This document shows positions 1-4,216 of a stretch of DNA of 6,551 bases, piece after piece. The position numbers were made by a program, and so were the translations under genes. Source of the stretch: Chloroflexota bacterium (GTDB taxonomy: Bacteria; Chloroflexota; UBA11872); the NCBI GenBank assembly GCA_026707185.1, contig JAPOXI010000012.1, positions 1 to 6,551 of the forward strand, read 5' to 3'. Position 1 is the stretch's first letter. Each line of letters begins with the position of its first letter. Under the pieces are notes generated by a model. That model was not told the origin of the DNA, did not search any database, and saw only the letters and a program-made list of their open reading frames with translations.

Positions 1-166
1 CGGCCCAGAGCGAAAGCTCGACGAGGGGCGTGCGGCGTTCGGCGACGTGGTCCAGCAGCAGTGCATCGTGGCTGAGGACCAGCCGTCCCAGGAAAAACAG
101 GAGTGCAGGCCCTACCAACACCAGGGCCACGGTGGCGAACAGGACGAACCGAACCCGGGCCGTCAC
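1..166 (-). CDS. Membrane-anchored protein, N-terminal fragment (3' end outside window)
   Basis: The frame is open from a GTG at 164-166 to the left edge, giving 55 residues of a longer protein. The start is supported by an AGGAG Shine-Dalgarno at 176-180, 9 bases upstream of the GTG. The peptide begins MTARVRF and continues at once into one strongly hydrophobic stretch at about residues 6-31 (FVLFATVALVLVGPALLFFL and on), so it has an uncleaved signal anchor or a first transmembrane helix. A polar segment rich in Arg and Ser follows. I do not recognise the family; a sensor kinase, an anchored enzyme or an uncharacterised membrane protein would all fit. The gene lies 142 bases downstream of the ankyrin gene, with two GC hairpins between, so it is probably a separate transcription unit. 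Confidence 0.6.
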   Translation of the reverse strand, partial: MTARVRFVLFATVALVLVGPALLFFLGRLVLSHDALLLDHVAERRTPLVELSLWA

Positions 167-255
167 AGCGTCAGTCTCCTGGACCGGGTCCGCAGCGGTC
201 CGGTTCGGATCGAGGTGCGGCACATATTCGGGACGAGGCGGCGAACCACCCAGGC

Positions 256-309
256 CGGCCCGGACGCAATCCGGGCCGACCCGGGTGTCGGGACGCCGCG
301 TCGGCGTCC
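256..309 (-). terminator. Tandem GC hairpins after the ankyrin gene
   Basis: Two perfect inverted repeats follow the ankyrin stop codon. The first has 7-bp arms at 291-297 and 303-309 with a 5-base loop, and its arm overlaps the first base pair of the stop codon. The second has 9-bp arms at 256-264 and 270-278 with a 5-base loop. Neither is followed by a T-run on the minus strand, so they are not classical intrinsic terminators. They may act as U-less terminators, as Rho-linked pause sites or as mRNA 3'-end protection. Confidence 0.45.
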
Positions 310-1274
310 TACGTCACATCGTCGAACGCCCATGCGAACACGCCGCGCACGTCCTCGCGGTGGTCGTTTTGGCAGCCGGCTTCGGCCTGGTCGCCGAAGA
401 CCTGCTGGTAGATGCCGACGTTGTTGTCGTTGCCGAGGTGGCCCTCGACGATGTCGTTGAGGTCGACGCAGGTGGTGGGCCAGCCGAGTTCGGGCCCCGC
501 GGCCAACGCTTCGCGGATCATCCGTACGATTTCCGATCCCTCTCCAGCCCAGAACAAGGCACGGCTTAACGGAGATCGGCCACGAGAGTCGGTGGCGGTC
601 ACATTGACCCCGGCTTCGATCAGGATGCGAACGATGTCCGTGTGGCCTCGAAAGATGGCTTCGAACAAGAGCGGATCGCCGCTGTCTTCCGTGGCGTCTA
701 CGCCCGCGCCCGCGTCCACGAGGATCTGCACGACCGTCGTGTGCCCCCGCCAGATGGCCGAGTGGATCACGGGGTCGCCATCGGAGTCCCTGGCGTTCAC
801 GTTGGCGCCCGCGTCAGCAAGGATTTGCACGATTTCGGGGTAGTCTCGCCAGATGGCCGAGTGGATGAGCGGGTCGTTGTCCGAGTCCCGTACGTTGGGG
901 TTCAGGCCGTTGGCCACGAGCGCGCGCACCTGCTCGGTCTGGCCCCGCCACACAGCTGAGTAGAGGGCATCGTTGGCCAGGGGCAAGGATGGTCCCGCGA
1001 CGGCCGGTGGCGGAGCGGGCGGCGCGAGACCGAACGCCCAGGCGAACACGCCGCGCACGTCCTCGCGGTGGTCGCCCTGGCAGGCGGCTTCGGCCTGGTC
1101 GCCAAAGACCCGCTGGCAGATGCCGACGTTGTTGGTGCGGCCGAGATGGTTCTCGACGATGTCGTTGAGGTCGACGCAGGTGGTGGGCCACTGGGCGAAG
1201 ACCGGCGTGGCAACGACCGCGGCAGCGGTCAGCGCCGCTACCGCCGCCACGAAGATGGTTCGTATCAGTCGCAT
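309..1274 (-). CDS. Secreted ankyrin-repeat protein with a 53-residue Cys domain at each end
   Basis: This is a 321-residue exported protein of unknown function. Residues 1-27 are a signal peptide (MRLIRT, hydrophobic core, cleavage expected after V-F-A at 25-27), so the mature protein starts Gln-Trp-Pro. Residues 29-81 and 265-317 are two copies of an unnamed domain (46 of 53 positions identical) with conserved cysteines at 33/65 and 269/301. The first copy has an extra Cys53 where the others have Tyr. A Pro/Ala linker at 82-98 leads to about five ankyrin repeats (residues 102-264, 33-residue period), with units such as DPLIHSAIWR followed by VQILxDAGAxV. Ankyrin repeats usually bind other proteins; most are cytoplasmic, so an exported set is less usual. 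The start at 1272-1274 has AGGAAGG 10 bases upstream. The frame stays open to a GTG at 1358, but that extension would spoil the signal peptide and cover the predicted promoter. The gene lies 183 bases downstream of the response regulator. Confidence 0.9.
   Translation of the reverse strand: MRLIRTIFVAAVAALTAAAVVATPVFAQWPTTCVDLNDIVENHLGRTNNVGICQRVFGDQAEAACQGDHREDVRGVFAWAFGLAPPAPPPAVAGPSLPLANDALYSAVWRGQTEQVRALVANGLNPNVRDSDNDPLIHSAIWRDYPEIVQILADAGANVNARDSDGDPVIHSAIWRGHTTVVQILVDAGAGVDATEDSGDPLLFEAIFRGHTDIVRILIEAGVNVTATDSRGRSPLSRALFWAGEGSEIVRMIREALAAGPELGWPTTCVDLNDIVEGHLGNDNNVGIYQQVFGDQAEAGCQNDHREDVRGVFAWAFDDVT
324..482 (-). repeat. 53-residue Cys domain, copy at C-terminus of ankyrin protein
   Basis: This encodes residues 265-317 of the ankyrin protein. 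The copy begins WPTTCVDLNDIVE and ends with DHREDVRGVFAWAF, only four residues before the end of the protein. The DNA at its 3' part is almost identical to the N-terminal copy at 1032-1190 (one mismatch in about 43 bases near 325-367 against 1033-1075), which suggests recent duplication or gene conversion. Confidence 0.9.
483..971 (-). repeat. Ankyrin repeat array
   Basis: About five tandem units of 33 residues (99 bases) encode residues 102-264. Units begin with an Asp-Pro-Leu/Val turn, then an Ile-Trp-Arg or Ile-Phe-Arg helix, then a VQIL/VRIL helix ending in DAGA or EAGV. A 17-base stretch (cagatggccgagtggat on the plus strand) recurs exactly at 751-767 and 850-866, 99 bases apart, so at least two units share a recent duplication. 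Confidence 0.85.
1032..1190 (-). repeat. 53-residue Cys domain, copy at N-terminus of ankyrin protein
   Basis: This encodes residues 29-81, directly after the predicted signal peptidase site. It differs from the C-terminal copy at seven positions, one being a third cysteine (Cys53) in place of Tyr. The two conserved cysteines (33 and 65) are 32 residues apart, as in all four copies in the window. Confidence 0.9.
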
Positions 1275-1284
1275 TTCAACCCAC

Positions 1285-1291
1285 CCTTCCT
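1285..1291 (-). promoter_or_regulatory. Ribosome binding site of the ankyrin gene
   Basis: AGGAAGG on the minus strand lies 10 bases before the ATG at 1272-1274. It supports this ATG over the longer reading from a GTG at 1358. Confidence 0.6.
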
Positions 1292-1314
1292 CAGCCACCC
1301 ATCTCAGAGATTTG

Positions 1315-1343
1315 ATTATACCGATCCATAGATACGATTCTAC
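1315..1343 (-). promoter_or_regulatory. Predicted promoter of the ankyrin gene (-10 TATAAT)
   Basis: A perfect TATAAT lies at 1315-1320 on the minus strand, in an unusually AT-rich patch, 40 bases before the ATG. The hexamer 17 bases further upstream (1338-1343, GTAGAA) is a poor -35 match, so the promoter looks activator-dependent. Transcription would start near 1308. The -35 assignment is an inference. Confidence 0.5.
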
Positions 1344-1364
1344 CAGTACGACCGCCACAAGATC

Positions 1365-1382
1365 CCTCGACAGCTGTCGAGG
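1365..1382. promoter_or_regulatory. Perfect 18-bp palindrome, candidate operator
   Basis: CCTCGACAGCTGTCGAGG is self-complementary over all 18 bases with no spacer. It lies between the response regulator gene and the ankyrin promoter, centred about 65 bp upstream of the predicted start near 1308. LuxR/NarL-type HTH proteins commonly bind 18-20 bp dyad sites, so the neighbouring regulator is the obvious candidate. It could instead be a binding site for another factor or part of the regulator's 3' end. Confidence 0.5.
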
Positions 1383-1420
1383 CGGAGCGATCCCGCGGAT
1401 TGCCCGCGACAGCGGTTGAC

Positions 1421-1441
1421 CCGGACGCGGCCGGCGTCCGG
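1421..1441 (-). terminator. GC hairpin after the response regulator gene
   Basis: Perfect 8-bp arms at 1421-1428 (ccggacgc) and 1434-1441 flank a 5-base loop, 16 bases past the regulator stop codon. No T-run follows. The position and GC character match the hairpins after the ankyrin gene, so this probably marks the end of the kinase-regulator transcript. Confidence 0.5.
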
Positions 1442-1457
1442 ACGTCAGTCGTTCGAG

Positions 1458-2120
1458 CTAGTCGTTGTCCAGCAGACCGTTTCGCACGGCCCAGACAACC
1501 ATCTCCTGGCTCGATCCGGACCCCAGCTTGTCGCGGATGCCGTAGATGGCATTGCGGATGGTCAGCGGACGATTCCCTCGAGCCTCGGCGATTTCCGCAT
1601 ACGACATCCCCTCGGCAAACAGCTTGAGGATCTCCTGTTCCCGCACGGTGAGCCGTGAAAGCTCGCTACCAGCGTCCTCGCCGGAACTGTCGCGAACACC
1701 GGCAAAAGCCCGCCGCACCACATCACCCGGCACACGAAACTCGCCGTCCACCACGTCGCGAATCGTCGCCAGCAGTTCGTCCTTGCCCGTAAATTTTTGC
1801 AGGTAGCCCGTGGCGCCAGCGGCAATTGCGTCCATCACCGTGTGATCGTTGGTCGAAGCCGTCAACATGAGCACGCGGGTTCCAGGCACGGCCTCCATGA
1901 TTTCGCGGCAGGCGTCGACGCCGTTTTTTACCGGCATGATGACGTCCATGATGATGACGTCGGGCTTGACACGCCGCGCCACATCCACAGCCTCGCAGCC
2001 ATCGCGGGCCTGGCCCGCGACCTGAAAGTCCTCCGACCGCTCCAGCATTTCTCGCAGGCCGTCCCTCATAATGGAGTGATCGTCCACGATCATGACCCTG
2101 GCTGGCGGACTTGCAGTCAC
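1458..2120 (-). CDS. NarL/FixJ-family response regulator
   Basis: This cytoplasmic DNA-binding regulator has 220 residues, normal for the family. Residues 8-122 form a receiver domain: acidic pair Asp13-Asp14, phosphoacceptor Asp59 in VIIMDVIMP, switch Thr87 in LMLTAS, and Lys109 in GYLQK. Residues 154-220 are a LuxR-type HTH: LTVREQEILKLFAEGMSYAEIA, then the recognition helix PLTIRNAIYGIRDKLG. All key receiver residues are present, so it should be phosphorylated by the kinase encoded just upstream. I chose the GTG at 2118-2120 because AAGGAGGG lies 7 bases before it; an in-frame ATG at 2147 would add nine residues inside the kinase gene and lacks that site. The kinase stop codon is 13 bases upstream, so the two genes form an operon. 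The target is unknown; the palindrome at 1365-1382 is a candidate. Confidence 0.95.
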   Translation of the reverse strand: MTASPPARVMIVDDHSIMRDGLREMLERSEDFQVAGQARDGCEAVDVARRVKPDVIIMDVIMPVKNGVDACREIMEAVPGTRVLMLTASTNDHTVMDAIAAGATGYLQKFTGKDELLATIRDVVDGEFRVPGDVVRRAFAGVRDSSGEDAGSELSRLTVREQEILKLFAEGMSYAEIAEARGNRPLTIRNAIYGIRDKLGSGSSQEMVVWAVRNGLLDND

Positions 2121-2127
2121 GTTGTCA

Positions 2128-2135
2128 CCCTCCTT
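2128..2135 (-). promoter_or_regulatory. Strong ribosome binding site of the regulator, overlapping the kinase stop codon
   Basis: AAGGAGGG on the minus strand is nearly full complement to the 16S rRNA tail, 7 bases before the GTG start. The TAA of the kinase gene (2134-2136) is its first part (TAAGGAGG), which suggests coupled translation of kinase and regulator. This site decides the start codon of the regulator. Confidence 0.85.
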
Positions 2136-3390
2136 AAGTTGGATCAAGGTCGATTTCGCAGGTAACGGTTGTGCCCCTTCCAGGACGTCCTGACTCGACG
2201 TGGAGGCGACCGTTCATTTGTTCGGCGTTGGCCTGCATGTATTTGAATCCGTGCCCGCGCTCGGCGTAATCGTCGGGAAGACCGATGCCATCGTCCGACA
2301 CGGACATGCGCAGACCCGAGACCTGATAGTCCAGTGCAACCGAGACCTTGCTGGCGTGGGCGTGCCGCAACGCGTTCGTCAGCGCATTGTGGGCGATCGA
2401 AAAGAGCCGACTGCGGGTCACCGAAGGGAGCGGCCGTTCCCTACCGGTCTGGACGACCGACGCGGGAATCGAGGTGATGGTCTCAAAGGATGCGGCGTGC
2501 AGTTCCAGCACACGGCCCAGCGACCGGCCTTCGAATATGAGTCCCGCGTCGATCGGGTGCCGAAGCTCCCACATCGCCGCCTTGGAGAGCGCGGAAGTCG
2601 CCTCGAGTTTGGCCACCATCTCGCGCCTGGACTCCTCGGTCATCTCAAGCGCCGTGTCAATTCCAATGCCAATCATGAATACAGACTGGGCCGTGGTGTC
2701 ATGGATCGTCTGCGAGAGCTCGATTCGCTCCCGGTGCAGCTCGCGCTCGCGTTTCACCGCGCCTTCTCTACGGATTCTCTCGGCCCTGGACAGGAGGCTC
2801 ACGGACGCCGCCACGGCATACATTACGATGGTTCTGCCAAACAGTTCTTTCTCTTCCTTCGCCTCAAGGTCGAGACCCGAAGCAACGGCCAAACATACGA
2901 TTATATAAGCGACGACTACTACTGTGGTCCACACCATACTCAATCTGAACGAGCCGAAGAAGACCGCAAACCAGGCTAACGAAGGGTAATACAGTAGATA
3001 GAAAAGATTGTTATTCAATCCGCCGCCAATTGCCGTGCCAGCGGTGATGATGATCACGTCCAACACGCTAAGCGCAAGCATCCAGCGTATCGTCACTGAA
3101 GGACCGGCAACTACGCGATAGTGGACGATGCCGTTTACTATTATCAGCAGCACGAGGAAGCTTATGTAGGATGTATATGTAAACGAGGTAAATGTTGGCC
3201 GATATGCCAAGTCAATAATGCTGGCCCCGTGAATGAACCAGCGAACCCAGACAAAGATCTTGGCCGGGTACCTCAGCTCTTCCGGATCGGTTGTGTACGG
3301 GTGCCAGTTTCTAATTGCACCAGCCTCAACCACAGCGGACAGGAGCCGCTGCGCTCGCCTCCTGAAAGCTAAATCGTTGCCTGCCGACAT
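2134..3390 (-). CDS. Membrane sensor histidine kinase, HisKA_3 / NarL-partner type
   Basis: This protein of 418 residues should autophosphorylate and pass phosphate to the regulator encoded 13 bases downstream. After about 43 polar residues come six hydrophobic segments, near residues 44-62, 72-92, 103-123, 128-148, 150-172 and 183-200, with no large extracytoplasmic loop, so the signal is probably sensed in or at the membrane. A charged helix (about 202-226) leads to the dimerisation motif with His230 in TIHDTTAQS; the HDxxxQ pattern also predicts phosphatase activity on the regulator. The ATPase domain has the N box (HNALTNALRHAHA, 334-346), G1 (DDGIGLP, 366-372) and a G2-like GHGFKYM (379-385). 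The start is uncertain: GTG at 3393 directly precedes ATG at 3390, and only a weak, distant GAAGAG lies upstream. The membrane half is clearly poorer in GC than the kinase half. Confidence 0.93.
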   Translation of the reverse strand: MSAGNDLAFRRRAQRLLSAVVEAGAIRNWHPYTTDPEELRYPAKIFVWVRWFIHGASIIDLAYRPTFTSFTYTSYISFLVLLIIVNGIVHYRVVAGPSVTIRWMLALSVLDVIIITAGTAIGGGLNNNLFYLLYYPSLAWFAVFFGSFRLSMVWTTVVVVAYIIVCLAVASGLDLEAKEEKELFGRTIVMYAVAASVSLLSRAERIRREGAVKRERELHRERIELSQTIHDTTAQSVFMIGIGIDTALEMTEESRREMVAKLEATSALSKAAMWELRHPIDAGLIFEGRSLGRVLELHAASFETITSIPASVVQTGRERPLPSVTRSRLFSIAHNALTNALRHAHASKVSVALDYQVSGLRMSVSDDGIGLPDDYAERGHGFKYMQANAEQMNGRLHVESGRPGRGTTVTCEIDLDPT

Positions 3391-3528
3391 CACGAAACAG
3401 ACATGCTCTTCAGCGCGCCAAGACTTCCGAGGACATGGGCAAGCCTGGGTGAGACCGGCCGACGGCGCACAGGCGATCCAGACGGTTGGTCGCTCGCGGC
3501 CACAGGCGCGGCGTTCCTAACGTCGGGG

Positions 3529-3567
3529 CTATGACGTACATAGACCGATGCGTCGATTCGCTCTATG
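3529..3567. repeat. Alternative CTATG/CATAG inverted repeats in the kinase leader
   Basis: CTATG at 3529-3533, CATAG at 3539-3543 and CTATG at 3563-3567 can pair in two mutually exclusive ways: the middle element with either outer one. Such competition is seen in attenuators, but the arms are only 5 bases, so chance is a real possibility. The stretch lies between the cytochrome stop and the kinase start. Confidence 0.25.
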
Positions 3568-3571
3568 GGAT

Positions 3572-3589
3572 ACGTAACCACTGTTACGT
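3572..3589. promoter_or_regulatory. Inverted repeat 7-4-7, candidate operator or hairpin
   Basis: ACGTAAC, four bases, then GTTACGT form a perfect dyad 33 bases past the cytochrome stop codon and about 180 bases before the kinase start. It is AT-richer than the surroundings and has no T-run beside it, which fits a protein-binding dyad better than a terminator. The rest of the 3391-3622 gap contains no gene that I can support and no convincing -10/-35 pair. Confidence 0.4.
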
Positions 3590-3622
3590 TAGCACCGCCG
3601 GGCCAGGCCAGGGGTGCCGCGG

Positions 3623-4180
3623 TCAGCCAGAGGGGAACGGGTCGTTCCGGCTGATGATGGCCTGTGATTCGAGGATGGCGAAGCCGCCGCGGGTCTTGTC
3701 GCCCCAGAGGGTCTTGACGTAGGAAAGGACCGCGACGATGTCCTGGTGGCTCAGGCGGTCGCCAAAGGCGGGCATGGCGCTCTTGAAGCCGGGGACGCGG
3801 GGGTCTTCCTGGAATTTGCCGCCCTCGTCGACGACCTGGTAAAGGAAGCCGTCGGCATGGTGCCAGGTGTGCCCGTAGCCATTGAGTGGAGGGGCAGGCA
3901 GCGTGCCGTCGGGCTTGCTGATGTGCCAGTCGGGCTGCCCCTCGCCGCTTGCGCCGTGGCGGGCCGCGCAGTTGGCGGCAAAGAGGTTGCGGCCACGCTC
4001 TACCGCCTGGTGGGAGGCGACGCCGGCGGACACCCTGGCGTCCTGCGCAGAGGTCTCCCCGCAGCCGCTCAGGAGGGCGGCGCCTAGCGTCAGCATCGCA
4101 AGAGCGGCGGCAAATGCGCCATCGTGAGCGACCGAAGAGAACAGGCAGTGCGCCCTCAGCACGGCGATTGCTCGATACAT
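3623..4180 (-). CDS. Class I cytochrome c-like lipoprotein with altered haem motif (CAARH)
   Basis: This 185-residue protein has the build of a small electron-carrier cytochrome c. A hydrophobic stretch (about 22-38) ends in a lipobox LSGC, so Cys40 would be lipidated and the domain held outside the cytoplasmic membrane. The cytochrome fold begins near ERGRNLFAANC (61-71). The haem site reads Cys71-Ala-Ala-Arg74-His75-Gly, where the family has CxxCH; a single base, position 3961, makes Arg (CGC) in place of Cys (TGC). The family glycines (GASGEGQ), the Met ligand (Met136 in SAMPAFGDRLS) and the final helix (IVAVLSYVKTLWGD) are intact. It may carry haem on one thioether, may have lost function, or may reflect a sequencing error. 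The start at 4180 has only a weak AGGG; a GTG at codon 7 is possible. The gene follows the peptidase gene by 36 bases and may share its transcript. Confidence 0.88.
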   Translation of the reverse strand: MYRAIAVLRAHCLFSSVAHDGAFAAALAMLTLGAALLSGCGETSAQDARVSAGVASHQAVERGRNLFAANCAARHGASGEGQPDWHISKPDGTLPAPPLNGYGHTWHHADGFLYQVVDEGGKFQEDPRVPGFKSAMPAFGDRLSHQDIVAVLSYVKTLWGDKTRGGFAILESQAIISRNDPFPSG

Positions 4181-4216
4181 CTACCCTGACGCTCGTCACG
4201 GGACACCAGAGCCAGC

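Noticed and set aside
30..569. Plus-strand open frames over the ankyrin and peptidase genes, including repeated Val/Asp-rich peptides opposite each 53-residue domain
   Set aside because: They are antisense shadows of GC-rich minus-strand genes. The repeated peptide simply mirrors the repeated domain DNA, and none has a ribosome site or a recognisable domain.
1275..1358. 28-residue N-terminal extension of the ankyrin protein from a GTG at 1358
   Set aside because: It would put charged residues before a good signal peptide and would run through the TATAAT promoter. The ATG at 1274 has its own ribosome site.
2121..2147. ATG start at 2147 for the response regulator
   Set aside because: The nine extra residues precede the normal receiver start. 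The strong AAGGAGGG site is correctly spaced only for the GTG at 2120.
2134..3390. GC dip in the kinase as evidence of a mobile element boundary
   Set aside because: No transposase, terminal repeats or target duplication is visible, and the frame is intact through the dip. Domain swap or membrane codon bias is the simpler explanation.
3390..4199. A 269-codon minus-strand open frame covering the cytochrome gene and the gap before the kinase
   Set aside because: It is out of frame with the clear cytochrome c reading. Its product is Arg/Pro-rich and low in complexity, as expected for an off-frame reading of GC-rich DNA.
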